From: Austropuccinia psidii
Lineage: Eukaryota > Basidiomycota > Pucciniomycetes > Pucciniales > Sphaerophragmiaceae
Direction of reading: 5' to 3'
Assembly: GCA_023105745.1 (NCBI GenBank)
Contig: JALGQZ010000002.1
Coordinates: forward strand, 46,350,497-46,414,496
DNA length: 64,000 bases
The position numbers were made by a program, and so were the translations under genes. Below, piece after piece: positions 9,046 to 21,884 of this stretch (within the stretch, counting starts at the first letter, position 1; every line of letters starts with the position of its first letter). Below the pieces are notes generated by a model. That model was not told where the DNA came from, did no database searches, and saw only the letters and a program-made list of their open reading frames with translations.

Positions 9046-11043
9046 ATTAAAGTTACATATAGATGCGTCCTGTAGCCAAGGCTACCAAAGACAAATTGTA
9101 GATGGTGAACCAAGAGAGGGAGTAATATGCTACATCTCTAGACAAATGAAAGATTCAGAAGCCAGGTATGGGGGCACCAAGACTGAATGCCTATGCTTAG
9201 TCTGCTGAGGTGGCAAATAGTGATCCAAGAGTATAGAGGCAATATGACCATTATATATAAGGAGGGAAAAAGCCACAAAAATGCAGATGGCCATTAAATA
9301 ATGTCAAAAGCAACCCAGATTATGACCCTGAAGTAGCAGCCAAGATACCTATCCATTTTATGGAAATAGATAGGAGGAAGAACTTCAGAGTTTCTGAATG
9401 GGAACCAGAAAGTGGAGACACTGAACCAGAAGGGGCAGAAACTCCCATATTAGAAATAAGCTCCTCAGAATTGCATAATGAATTTTCAAGTGCAGTAATG
9501 AATATATATGCCAAACACAAACAGTGTAGCATATTTTTTCAACCACTCTAAAAGAAGTACAGGAGCTGAAAACTGGGATCTTGGTTAGAGGAACCCTGGT
9601 TGAGAGACTATAAGGACAAGTTGTTTCTTAAAGATGGCCATCTCTATCATAAAGAAAGGCACACCAGTGCACTCACAGTGATAGACAAGGACCATATATC
9701 CCTGATCCTGCAGGAATGCCATGACTGCTTCTATATGGGACACATGAGTGAAGACAGGACCAAAGAAAGGGTAGCAAGCACAGCTTGGTGGGCCAAATCG
9801 GAACAGGAGTTTAGTGAATACATCAGCACTTGTGAAAGATGCCAACAGGAAAACACAAAGCCTGGGAAGAAATATGGGCTACTCCAGCACATAGAAGAAC
9901 CCAAACACACATGGGCAACCATCAATATAGACTGGGTCACAGGACTTGTCCCAGGAGGCAAAGAGAAGTTCAATGCCTTCCTAGTTGTAGTTGATAGTTA
10001 TAGCAAAAGTGTGAGGTGCCTACAATGTCACAAGGAGGACACAGAAATGGATACAGCCTTGTGATTTTGGAATAACATCATATCCACATGTGGAGTCCCA
10101 AAAACTATCATTAGTGACAGGGACCCAAAATTCACATCAGAATTTGGGACCAACCTCTATGACATGCTAGGTATAAATCTTGCATTTTCTACAGCTTACC
10201 ATCCACAGACAGATGGTCTAGCTGAAAGGATTATCCAAACCATGGAGGATATTCTCAGGAGTTTCTGTACATATGACATGGAATGTAAACACCATGAAAG
10301 ATATACCCATGACTTGGTTACACTCCTACCAACAGTCCAGCAGGCTTACAATGCAAGCCAGAATTCTACCACAGGGAAATCACTCTCTATGGTAGAAGAA
10401 GGGTGCAACCCCCCATTGCCTGTGGATCACCTGAAGAAAAATCTTCTGACTATCCACCCAACAGGCAAAGACCTCCATGATATATGGGAGAGGGCCTGTG
10501 ATACATCTGCTAGATGCATAGCTGAGGCGAAATGATATAAAAAGCAGAGGTGAGACAAATCACACATGGAACCGGACTTTGAAGAAGGGACCAGATGTTA
10601 GTGTCTACACTCAGCTTCAATATCCTTGAAGGACCAAGGAAGATGGGTGACTCATTTGTAGGGCCCTTCACTATCATTAAACTGATAGTGAAAAATGCAG
10701 TGGAGGTCAAACTCACAGAGGCATTTTCTAGGAAACACCCAGTATTTCCAGTGAGTTTGGTTAAACCATACTTCCAGACAGGGGAAGATAAGTTCCCCTC
10801 CAGGAAGAAAAATCCCACTCAATTAGAAATAGTGGAAGTGGAAGGCTTCCCTGGCCATGTGAATAAACTCATTGAGGCCAGGAATATTAGACTGAATGGT
10901 AAAGACCAGAGACAGTACTTGGTCAGATTCAAAAACCAGACAGCAGATACAGAAAAATTGTTGGCAGAAGATGGCATACCAGATGGGAATCTTCACCTAA
11001 GGAGATTCAGGGAATTTAGGAGGACTGAAAAGTCTCATCAATA
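9046..11043 (+). pseudogene. pol: R2 pol remnant (RNase H, integrase, chromodomain)
   Basis: Homologous to the last half of R1 Pol. It begins at the RNase H motif (KLHIDAS-like, now disrupted) at about 9052, and then lacks roughly 110 bp near 9210 that in R1 encode the second half of RNase H. Open pieces are 9360-9551 (linker), 9600-10064 (integrase zinc domain, CERCQQEN, and first catalytic D), 10164-10535 (integrase core with its glutamate) and 10595-11044 (integrase C-terminus and chromodomain-like tail, QYLVRF). They are separated by at least a TGA near 10062 and frameshifts near 9550 and 10550. No function is expected from this copy. Confidence 0.9.
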
Positions 11044-11068
11044 ATGAGACTTTTTTAGAGGGAGGTTA

Positions 11069-12485
11069 TGTCAGCCTGTGATTCAAAACCAGAGCACAAG
11101 CATGACAGCCAAATACCATATATCAATGGTAAAGCCAAGATACCAGAAAAACATGGAGCTGAGCCAAACCAGCTCAGAAGGTATCAAAAGAAAGAGGAAG
11201 CTAACCTCTTTCCTAATATACAAGTCCCATCATCATAGTACAAATAATAACAAAGTTATTACTGCTCAAATTGGTTGCTGAGCATAAACCTTAATTTTCA
11301 CCTCCCACCTTAAATCCAGAAGAAGAAGCTTGACCCCATCAAACGGGTATTCAAAATGAAGCTCTACATAAGGGCTATCTAATGGTACTAGCCAAATTGA
11401 GCTAATACCAGAACTACAGAAGGTATGGCCAAAATAAGACCAAACAAGGGTTAATAGAATATTTGCCTCTCATCTAACTTCTATAGTTTTAGTGTGAGAT
11501 AGTTAAAGTGGGGTATTCGTGAAAAGAGCACAATCAGGGGTACCTTATGGTGCCATCAATCTCCCTGCATTTTATCTATAACAAAAGTTATGGAGCAAAC
11601 AAGCTCCATACAGCTTTAAGAAAAATCATATATATGTACAAAAATCTTGTACATGGCATAACCTTTCCATATTTAATGATAACCATATCAAGTGAGGTAC
11701 CATTGTGAAGAACACATCCTGGAATACAAAATGAACAAAGTTTGAGCTTGATATCTCAAAAACCGACTGAGTTATAGCAGTTTTAAGGTTAAAATCCCAC
11801 AGTTGGGTGAATACACCTTTTCTGTGGGATAGTATCCCACAACTATTATTATGAGGTGTCAAACAGATGCATACGCTTGTTTATACTTCAATACCTCATA
11901 TTTTGGTCAATACTGGGGTTCCATAAAGGTTCTGTACAGCATTCTACACGTAATACACATCAGAAGAGGGCTGTGTGGTCCCCAGATGAAAATTCTCATC
12001 CTTTATTGGTGAAAACTGCCCAGATGTGGTTTCAAAACCACATCTGAGCTCAATAAAGGCTATACAGGCATTTTTAAAGCCACAAGCCTGTCCTTCGAGG
12101 TGAAAAATTTTCACTTCCTCTATGTGGAAAGGTCTGGAAGACATTTTCATCCAAAGTGAGGTTAAAAGGGGGCCTTTTCTTCACCAGAAAAGGTTTCCTC
12201 ATCCTGTTCTTAGATTCCCACGTAGTACAACTGTCCAAAACAGTTATACTTATGGAAAAAAAGTCAGGTATACTTTAAAGCTTAAGTATTATAGTCTTTA
12301 TTATTGAAACCTAACAGATAAACCTGCATTCAGGGCTTTCAGCAGCGCTCACCACCACTAATTATTATCAGTAAATCCCTTAATATCTTTAAAGAAAACC
12401 TTTTTAAATAATTTCATCCATGTCACAGTCATGGTTAAAGCTGTATATACCTCTGTTATCACATTATAATAGACTCAGCCTGACA
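11069..12485 (+). repeat. R2 3' LTR, 1,417 bp, with PPT at 11057-11068
   Basis: Starts TGTCAGCCTGTG after the purine run AGAGGGAGGTTA and ends AGCCTGACA. It is recognisably the same family as the R1 LTR but clearly more diverged. The hairpin at 11824-11840 (arms GTGGGATA/TATCCCAC) matches the R1 hairpin with a compensating end pair. Confidence 0.93.
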
Positions 12486-14661
12486 TTTTTCATCCTCTCA
12501 ACTCATGCCTTTCTCTTATTACTAAAGGTTTTAACAAATGAATGTGTTTTGAGTTCATATGAAGATTCTATCTCACCATCTTCAGAGTTATCATTGAAAG
12601 GGATCCTCTTGAACCTTGAAAGATGTACCACTATTGACTGAGAGTTTGGAACATGGTTAGCAGGAGTGGATGTAGAGGGAATTGAGTTGGAATTTTTGTT
12701 TCCTTAGGTTGAAATATGTGGGGCATTGAAGAAGGGGAAAGTAATAATTCCAGTTAATTAAGTACTGGTTTGTTTGGGGGAAGATGTTTGGCTGCATCTA
12801 GTTTACAATATATAGGATAAGTATATTAGTAAGTCTAAATATTTAGTGAGAATTGGATAATTCTTAACTTACATTCTTTTTCCATGGCTGGAGGTCAGAC
12901 ATCCACCTGCAGTGTTCTGTCATGCTAGCTGTAATTCCTGGGAGCCAGATGTGATCACAACCAAGTTAACCTAGAATTTTAGGAGGATAAGTAAATATGA
13001 AGTAATTGAATGCAAAATATTTGACTTACTAAGATGGCCCATGTTCTTAGCTTGGTGTCCCAATAAATAAAGGTACCGAACATTTTGAGTTCCTGCCCAA
13101 CTGGAAACAATCCAAGCATATTTCCTACTATGCCTTGTTTCTTCACTAAATATGTGGCATCAAATGTACAGTAGGTACACTACTTCCATTTTTAATTGGT
13201 CTTAAACCAAACCCTTTATTTTGTGGATAGGATTTTAGCTTAAGCATACCCACTTCATTATTTTAGTCTGTGTGATGGATGTTAAATTTAAGTGTAATAT
13301 TATTGGGGTCTGGTGTGGAAGTTTTTGTCTCCATTTTTCTAATAACAACCCCAAGGCCATGTGTTGATAATTTGTCAGTTATATAATAGTGTAATTATTT
13401 TGGTAATCCTAGAGCCAGTGGTTGTGAAATGACATAGTAACCAGCATAGGCATTGGGGAAGGGACTTTTAACAATGTGAACCATAAAGAAATACATTGTT
13501 TCCGCTTGCAGTGCACAACTCCTGGAGGTTTTTGAAAATAAGGTGACTTTGATTTCAGTGGGGCTCACAATAGATTCTTCACTTGAAGGAGTTTCAGAAT
13601 GGAAAAAGAAGTTTTATATGGAGACCAATTGCTCAAGTTTGGTGCTAAATTTTTGAGACCTCAGTTATGAAGTTGAATTATGATGGCTGGCTAGTCTTCC
13701 GTACTATTGTCATGATTGGTGTTGCAAATTTTATCAATTTTTTCAACTTCTATATTTGATATTATGATATTTGAGGAAATGATAATATATAAAGTATTGT
13801 AAGGTTGGTATGTTTTTTGTGTTGTGTTTATTGTACATATTGATGAGAAAGATGAAAAAAGAAGATAGTTTCAGCAGGTGAAGAGGCTGCCTTGCTTGTT
13901 CATGGCCTGGTACATTATGATTTATTGATGAGAATCCTGTCACATGTAATTTGAAAAAAGGCCTGTTATTTCTTGTGAATGGTTTATTAATTGTATAAGC
14001 TGTGTTTAGTGTTGGGAGAGGGAGCAGGTGTCAAATAAGTATCAGTGATATTGAAGTACATACTGTGCTTGAATTTATGTGAAATGTACTTAGACAGCTA
14101 TGCTCTTAAATATGGCGTTGGTTGGAAAAATCAATGGCATAAGTTAGCTTTGAGCTGGGTTTATTGACAATCTTTTGCAGTGGATCCTGAAACAAAAGCA
14201 GGAAAATACTTTTTCTTTTAAGTGTAAATATTTGGCTAGTTTTACTGGGTTGGTTCAAGTCGATCATAAGTCTGTGGAGGAAATTTCTTTGCTTTGAGGT
14301 ATTCATATTCAGATAGTTCCAGAAGTGAAATCAAATCTGGTAAGGAATTTAATTGTGAAACATATCTTAGCCAGGAAGGAGATGGTTATTTTGTTAGTTT
14401 GGGGTTCTGGAAGTCAGATCCAGTTTGGCAAAAGGGTAGATTTTGCAACGGATAATACAGATCATATCCAGTTTTGTTGGGTTGTGGTTTCAGCAGTTGG
14501 GTAGAGTTAGGAAAAAGAGTTAATTGTGCAATGGGTCATAGCCAGATAGGTTTGGTAAACAATTTTAGTGTTGTAGTTGCATTTGGGGTTTTGAAACTGA
14601 GGAAATAAATAAATAGATGCAGAGGTTGTGGGTTGTGTTCTCTTCATTTTCATGTTTCTGG
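12486..14661. other. No recognisable feature
   Basis: About 2.2 kb of AT-rich sequence between R2 and the R3 LTR. I found no long ORF, repeat, or retrotransposon motif on either strand. Short ORFs at 12420-12641, 13743-13943 and 14106-14306 look random. It may be host DNA or very old transposon remains. Confidence 0.5.
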
Positions 14662-16623
14662 TGTGGGAACTCTTCTTGTGTGGGATTAAAGTGAGGCAGT
14701 ACCTGGAGGGGGAAATCACAGGTAGCTAGTTTTGAATTGCTAATAACTCCTGTAACCAAGGGTGGCAAGGTTGTATTGCCTGCCCCTCCTAAGATACTGA
14801 ACAAAATCTTCCTTGGAGCTCAAAAACCAATATAAAATTAGTAAGTGGCTTTAAAACTGCAGAAGACAAAATTCAGCAGTCTCAGATCAGACCTATTCAA
14901 TATATAGTATGAAAGAAATAATGTCAGTAATTCTGGTTAATTTTTAGATTTTAATAAAACACTTGTCTGTATAACTTTTATTTTTTAGTGAAATTAGGGT
15001 TAATGGTTTCTTCTTGGTGATAAAATTTTGTTAAGATGAGTAATTTAAGGAATTTAGAAAAAATTGATGAGTGTTGATAAAGGTAATTTTGTTAAGGTAT
15101 AGCTATAATAGAGTAAAATAATTTTTTAAAGGTTTATTATTTTTTTTATGATTTGTTGATAATAAGATAAAACTGCATTTGTTAAATTTAATAGGTAAGA
15201 TTCTTGGATTTTTAAAGGGGTAAGTTATTTTTAAGTCTTGATAAATGGTGTTAGTTCTACTGGAAAAAATAATTTAATAGATTAGTAACCCTAATCTTGG
15301 GTACTGGATAATTTTGATTTTTTTATTTCAATAATAATAAGATTCCACTGAGCTTAGCTACTGGGTAATCTTCAACACTATACTTCCACTGAGCGTAGCT
15401 ACTGAGCAAGTATATTTACTATGATATACTGGACTACCTCCCAGGTGAGGGATGACTTATTCCTGTTCTTGCAATGTGCAGGGGATATAATGTGCATGGG
15501 GGGATTTTGAAATTTGGGGGGAGAGAGCCCCTCTATTTATACCTTTTGGGAGCCCAGCAGGCCCTCCATGGGAGCTGTCTTTTTCCCCTTTAATTCCTAT
15601 TGATTTAATCATGTGACTCCGTTTTTGGTGAGGACCTTTCTTGCATGAGTCAGGTGATTTAAGGTTTGGTGATAATTTTTTCTCTGAACAGCCTCGATTC
15701 ATCACATGATGGTCTTTTGGTTAACTAATTATGATGTGATATCCTTGGATTTTACTTGCATGCATGAGGTGATTTCATTTTGGCTGGGGACTTTTGTTGT
15801 GCACAGCCTCTTTTCTGTCACATGATATTCTGTTGGTGCATTCAGTATCACATGATTTGCATATGTCATATTTTAGGATTGGTAGAAGTGGCTGTGTAAT
15901 TTATGCAGGTGTCATGGTTGTTTTTCTTCTTTTGGAACTTTAAAATGAGGTCAGGTGCTAATTCTTGCACTGATTAATTTACTTTTATGTATAAGATGAT
16001 GTAATTTTTGAGTTTGGCACATGCTGTGCATAGTCATGTGGTTGCAATTTAATTAGAAATTGTGTACTGCATGCAGCCTATTGTAAATAGCTTTGGTTTT
16101 CATGAGGTGATGAGTGGTGTAAATAATTCTGATCCTGTTTTAAGGTTTCAAGTGGGGTTACTGTGGATGTGAGATAAGGTACTCCTGGGACTGTGTTGTA
16201 AATGACTTGCAGGAGTTTCACGGGGTTTAGCTTTGAATCAAGTGACTTTCAATATTGAATGAAAGGTGGCTTTGTAACTAATGCATGTGCAATTTTCATG
16301 CTGTATGAGTCCTGTGGCTATAAGGGGGTGTAAAGCTGTGTGGGGTGTGTAATTTTAAAGGGTGGTACCTTATTTGTTGTAACTAGTTTACTATATGTAA
16401 CTTGATTTTTACATATCAATAATGAAATTGAATAATTTATTCAAACACATACACTGCCCTTTGGTGCCTGTTCCATAGTTTTATGAGTTAAATCCAGCCT
16501 CTTGCTGTAAAATTGACCTTTCTGTGTAGACTTTGAGTGTAAGTCTGCCTGTAGGCTGGATTTACTGCTGTTATGGGGTACTATGAGCTTGACCTGGTGA
16601 AAAAAATGGTATGCAATACCACA
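14662..16623 (-). repeat. R3 3' LTR, 1,962 bp
   Basis: Begins TGTGGGAAC and ends ATACCACA on the plus strand, followed by a polypyrimidine run (PPT on the minus strand). Matches 61676-63610 along its length. Confidence 0.9.
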
Positions 16624-16640
16624 TCCCCCTCTCCATCTCA
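16624..16640 (-). other. R3 polypurine tract
   Basis: The plus strand reads TCCCCCTCTCCATCTC next to the LTR end, a purine tract on the element's sense strand. Confidence 0.75.
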
Positions 16641-16679
16641 TTCTGTCCCCAGCTTTCCAGGTGAGAGATCCCTATTCTT

Positions 16680-18142
16680 CATCTGATGCTGTGGTCTCCT
16701 CAAATACCTCTTCCTCATTTATTGATTCATCTTCTTTGCTTTGTTCTTCTTCTGTGTCTTCTTTTGTGTTTATCAAATTTCCTCTTGGTTAAAACCTCTT
16801 GACTTGAGATGCTGAAAATATTCTTGCTAATTCTGTTAAATCCAGCTCCTCAAGTTCATATGGTCCATTGTTTATTTTTCTGATTACTCTGTAGGTTCCA
16901 TTCCATTTGTTTTGAAAAGTAGCTACCAATAAGTTTCTATTGCTTTGCTGTAAGCCAGGACCAAATCTCCTGGATTAAGTCGTGATCTTAGTTGGTGAGC
17001 CATTCTACTATCCCAATATTTCATTGAGTACTCCCTTGTTTTTTTCAGTTTTTCTGCTGCTTTCCTTCTCGTTTCTTCTTTTCCTTCTAATTGTTTAGCT
17101 CTGGCTTCCAAGAGTTCCACAGTTGTGGATATTTTGTGACATTCTAATTCTAAAAAGGCTTTTGTTTCAATGTCAATTGGCAATACTGGTAGTTGTCCCG
17201 ATTGGAGTTCATATGTTAGAAACCAGTTGATCTTTTAGTGGAAATTCTGTCAGCCAATGTAACTAGTGGTAAATATTTTTTCCATTTTCCTCCACTTTCC
17301 CCACACATCTTGACTAGTGCATCTTTGAGTTGTTTATGCCCCCTTTCCACCATTCCTTGAGACTCTGGGTAATAGGGTGTGGTGACTTTCATCCTTGATC
17401 CTGCTTTCTTTACTGCATCTTGCAATTCTTTTCCAAACTCTGGCCCCCCATCAAAAGTTATTTCTTTTTGTTAGCCATACCTGCATATCCATTCTGAGGT
17501 GAACCATTCTGCAACTGCTTTTGCTGTTAATTTGACTAGTCAAACTGTTTCTGGTCATCCTGAAAAATCATCTCTGGCCACAACCATATAATTCCATCTT
17601 CCAGATTTGATATGGACTGCATCCATACTGACCCTTTCAAAGATTGTTGATGTTGCTGTAGATTTTCCTTGGTCCCGTTGTAAGTTTTGACTTTTCTTTT
17701 GGCAGGCTAGGCAAGATTGAACCCATTTCTTGACTGATTTCTTCATTCCTTCCCATGAATATCTTGTTTTAATTCTTCTGTAAGTTTCATTTTCCACTCT
17801 GTGGCCCATGTCTTCATGAAGTGACTTTAAAATGTAGCTTTGAGATTCTTGACTTGATATCACCAATTGAGGGTTTGGGTTACTTCTTCTTTCAAGTTGG
17901 CCATCTTCCAAGAAAAAGTTGGGTGACCTTCTTTTTATCCTTCAAAATTCTTCATCTTTGCTTGATTCTGGTCTTTTCATTGTACTTACATATTTTTGAA
18001 TTCTCTTCCAAAATCCTTCTTGTTTGGTTGGTACTTGTATTCCTGAAAAATTGAGTGAATTTACATTCTCAGCCCCGAATCCAGGGTGTGGCTTGATCCA
18101 ATCTTCTTCTTCATCAAGTTCTGGTGCATCTTCTTCTTCTTC
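16680..18142 (-). pseudogene. pol: R3 integrase and C-terminal tail remnant
   Basis: Broken pol sequence. The zinc-binding domain is at 17911-17555 (LHEDMGH, then CLACQK), followed by the first catalytic Asp (SMDAVHIKSG). The core continues at about 17460-17216 with FDGGPEF and the catalytic Glu (GMVERGHKQL). The C-terminal part (16923-17183) ends in NPGDLVLAY, the usual Gypsy integrase GPF-like neighbourhood. In-frame stops occur near 17473, 17540 and 18145, with frameshifts near 17210 and 16920. An acidic linker precedes the integrase. The sequence is clearly different from families I, III and IV, and no chromodomain was seen. Confidence 0.85.
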
Positions 18143-18835
18143 TTATTCTGAGTTTTCTGGTCTTCTGGACAGCCCATCTGGAATAGTGAAAGTTTTCCCT
18201 GGTTTGCATACCAAATCAAAGGAAAATAGTTGAATGAAAGCCACCCATCTTGTCATGGGGGCATTGAGTAAGCAAGGGGTGTTGATCATTTCAATTAAGG
18301 CCTTGGCATCAACTTGTAATTCAAAATGTTGTCCACAAAGTATTTTCTGAAGCTTCTTGAGAGTTCTTGCAACTCCACAGTGTTCCAATTTGGGTTTTGA
18401 GTGTTTTGATTCCAATTTTGGAAAAGTTATTGATTCATATAATACTGGTCTGTCTTTTCCTTGTTTATCTTCTTGAGTGAGTACTGCTCCTGCAGCAATG
18501 TAGCTTGAATCTATTTCTAGCTTAATTTTTCCTGCTCCTTTGTCATAATCCAATTTCTTGAGGCTTATTGCTTCTCCAAATATTCTTCTGAGCTTATGGA
18601 AAGCTTCTTCACATTTTTGATCCCAGTCCCAGTCAACATCTTCTCTGGTGAGCCTTCTGAGTGGTGATGCAACTTGTGAGAAGTGTTCAATGAACATCCT
18701 TACATAGGCACAAAGTCCAAGAAATCCCCTTATTTCCTTCTTGTTAAGAGGTGTTTGCCAATTTTGAATTTTTTTGATCTTTTTTTTTGAAATTGTTCTT
18801 CCTTTAAATGATACAACATGCCCTACTATGTCCAA
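18143..18835 (-). pseudogene. pol: R3 RT connection and RNase H
   Basis: 230 residues open. The start matches the end of RT (IVGHVVSFKGRTISKKKI) and the helix typical of Gypsy connection domains (EIRGFLGLCAYVRMFI). RNase H follows, with LEIDSSYIAAGAVL near residue 105 and a later D in LQVDAKALIEMI. The C-terminus has IPDGLSRRPE, the usual ADGLSR-type motif. The frame is interrupted at 18836-18866 relative to RT and by TAA at its end, within a run of GAA codons. Confidence 0.85.
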
Positions 18836-18865
18836 AGCTGCAATACAGAATGCAAACTTTTATCC

Positions 18866-19786
18866 TCAGATATTAAGTCCTGCTTCTTCAATCCTGAATA
18901 AACCTCTTTCTATGTTTATGGCATATTCCCATATAAATCTTTTGATTGAGGGGTTTTCTGGGAGTGTTTCTTGGTTGTAAAGTGATCTTGGTCCTTTTAT
19001 TCCTTCATCATCAATAAAAATTCCTACACTTTCTGGTATTTCTTCTTGGAGTATCAAGGTCATTTGGGCTTGGTATACTGCTACTGAGTTAGTGGCTCCT
19101 TGGGGTAGTCTTGTGAGTTGCATCCTTTCAAGGGGTGTTTCAAAAGTGGTGAGGGGTCTTGTAGTAACATCTAATTCTCTTTCATCATATCCTCCCATGA
19201 TGTCTCCTAGTACATAGCATTCTCTTCCTGCAAATGCATCTACAAATTCTTCAATGTGAGGTGGTAAGTCAGCATCCTTGATGGTGACTGTGTTGAGTTC
19301 TTGAAGGTCATGGAAAATTCTGAGTTTCACATTTGATTTGGCCACACAAAATATTGGGCTTGTGTAGCTTGAGGTGGATTGCTCATAGAGTCCAGTCCTG
19401 ATCCTTTCTCTGATTAATTCAGTAAACTGAGGTAAAATTGATTTGGGAATGGGAATTGGTTTCTTCTGCCAAGCTTCATGAGGTATTACTGGTATGTTGT
19501 AAGGTTTTCCATATGAGTGTTTGAGTAATCCTCTTCCTTCTTCACAGAAATCCATTGCTTTTTCCCTTAAGGTAATAACATTTTTGAGTAAATTGATTTT
19601 TTCATTTGATAACCATCCTGGTGGGCCAAAATTTACTGCTTGCAGCCTTTCATGGGTGACCTTGAAGGTTTCTTGAAATATAGGTGGGTATTGTGATAAG
19701 GGTGTTTCATAAGGATCTCTTGACAAAGTTGGTCTTTCCAAAGGTGGGTTAAGGTCTTGAGGCATTGGCTCATTTACTGGTCTCAC
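18866..19786 (-). pseudogene. pol: R3 reverse transcriptase
   Basis: 306 residues open. Fingers and palm motifs are present: SPIFCVAKSNVKLRIFHDLQ, LTRLPQGATNS, and the active site FIDD (about 19002-19020, IFIDDEGIKG). FIDD and the following GIKGP mark a Gypsy lineage different from the YIDD elements here. The frame extends upstream to about 19900 through a frameshift and a TAG near 19802 (pieces QDTSKFLERTKKSL). An AG preceded by TATTTC near 19890 could be a splice acceptor, but no matching donor was found. Confidence 0.85.
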
Positions 19787-20003
19787 CTTCTTCAGGACTT
19801 AACTATATTTGGATGCTAAAATTTGGTGATCCATCTTCAATTAGTGACTTTTTAGTTCTTTCTAAGAATTTGCTAGTGTCCTGAAATATTTAGGTCTTCA
19901 CAATTATTCTTTTCTTCTTTCTTCCATAAAAAAAATGTGTTTTAAGTTCATACAGGACCTACAACTAGGCGTGTAACCGCTGTATATTAGGTATAAAGGT
20001 CCT

Positions 20004-21853
20004 GCAGTTTAAGTCATGCAAGGACCTCCTGGTCTAATCCAAGGGCTTATCTTGATTCTTGAGCTCCTTTGGGCTTGATTTTGGATTCCACTTGACTCTT
20101 GTTTTATTCTTCAATATATATGATTCCTGCTTGATGCAAGATGCTTCTGGTTGTTTTATTTCTTGATAAGGAATTTTCTTGTCTTAATTGATGGCTTGGT
20201 ACTTCACTTTCTTCATTTTGGCCAATTTGATAATGATAAACACCTGTGAAACCCCTTGTTCTTGTTACACAAAGGGAGCAGTTTATTGTCATGCTGAGGA
20301 CAAAAATGCTCCTTCAGCACTTCTACTGACTAGGACAATCCCCTCCAGCTTCTTGGCTGTTGTTCTTTTATAATCCCCCTGCCCAAGTCTACAGGAGAAG
20401 CAGCTTAGTGTCATGCTGAGGACCTCTTGAGTCTTCAAGCTTCTTTAAAATTCCAAGGGCAATTTGAGTTTAGTGGTTACATAATCTTGTTGGTCCATCA
20501 TGTTGAGTGAGTCCTGAGTTCTTAATTTATCCAGTGAGTCATACTTAAGTCCATAAATACTGGCCAGTGCTTCATGAATTCCAAATGAGCTTCAATCCAG
20601 AATCAAAGAAATTTCCAAGTTCTGGTCTTTTCCAAAGGTCAATCCATAAGGAACTCCTGCTTTTCTTTGAAAAAAAGCTTCTTTATTTTCAGTATTGTGA
20701 TAATTTGTATGTGATATAATCTTTCCAAATTATATTGATATTTCTTCAAAATAATTAAACCTCCTTGATTCATTAAGTATATATATATATATACTGCTTT
20801 TTTTTGTTTTGAAATATACCTGTATCAAAAATAGAAAAATAATTTTAGCATTGAAAAAAAGAAACAAGAATTAAATAATAAATAAAACCAAGCAGTTTTA
20901 AGCCATGCTGAGGGCTCCTTTTAGTATTTATTTGAAAAAACTTCTCCAAATCGTAAGTTATAGTCTGTTTTGTATATTTTAAGCCCTGTATAATAATATC
21001 AGTAAACTCAATAATTAATAATTATAAATGAAATTGAGCAGTTTAATGTCTTGCTGAGGACATTTTTTGTTTTCACCCACTTTTTACAGCCCTGTAGCAT
21101 CTCAAAAATGTTATAGGTAAGCTTCATTTACTATTGAGAATAAAATGAAAAACTTCCAGCAGTTTAATGTCCTGCTGAGGACATATTTGTTTTTTGTAGC
21201 CCTGTAACACATCAAAATTGAAATCAGTCAGCTTTATTTAATATTAAGGAGAAAATGCAAAAAGTCAGGCAGTTTGATGTTTTGTTGAGGACATATTTGT
21301 TTGTTTGTTTTTCTATTTTTCTTACATTTTTTATTTTATTTTATTTTTAAAAAAATTGATGAAAGGAAAAAAATCAGTAATATCCAGCTTTTATAATAAA
21401 AATGGAAAATAAAAATAAACAGTTTTAAGTCTTGTTCAGGACTTTTGGTTTGTTGTTTTTTAGCCATATTCTGTTATATACATATATATATATATATTGA
21501 GTTTTGTTCTTATATATATATATATATTGATTCATATATAAAAAAACTGTCAAAATAAAAAATATGTTAGTAAAAAATAAGAATTTTATAAATGATAAAG
21601 AATAAAAGTGAGCAGTTTAAGGCCTTGCTCAGGGCATTTTTTTTATTTTTATCTTTATTTTTAAACCCTGTTTTATATTCTTTTCTTTATCTTAAAACCC
21701 TCTTTATATATATATATTTGTTTAATTGTGATTTTTTTTATTATATATTCCTTTTTTTATGTTTTTTTATTTTTTATTTTTTCTTCACTATAAGAAGCTA
21801 ATAAAAGGATAAATTAATGAATAAAAAAATTGAAAGTCCTTTTAAGGACTGTT
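20004..21853 (+). repeat. Degenerate array of covarying hairpins, about 10 copies
   Basis: Copies of GCAGTTTAATGTCNTGCTGA followed by GGACA start at 20004, 20278, 20400, 20892, 21038, 21159, 21269, 21419 and 21612, with a loose tenth at about 21832. Most form a small stem around TGCTGA, and most are followed by a T-rich run. Units at 21038, 21159 and 21269 also share flanking sequence (AGCCCTGTA) with periods of 121 and 110 bp, so the array arose by tandem duplication. Confidence 0.7.
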
Positions 21854-21884
21854 TCAAAGCGCTTTAGAGTGCTCAAAATTGAGT

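Larger units (their letters stand above)
9046..12485 (+). mobile_element. R2: 3' part of a degenerate family I Gypsy element
   Basis: Plus-strand pol sequence homologous to R1 starts inside RNase H at the R1 insertion point and runs to a PPT and a full 3' LTR (11069-12485). The 5' half should lie left of R1, outside the window. Frameshifts, stops and a deletion of about 110 bp near 9210 show it is old and inactive. Confidence 0.9.

Noticed and set aside
21592..21801. Phe/Leu-rich ORF that looks like membrane segments
   Set aside because: It is translated T-rich low-complexity sequence in the hairpin array.
20004..21853. CRISPR-like array
   Set aside because: Repeats are degenerate, spacing is irregular (about 110-490 bp), and the host is evidently eukaryotic.
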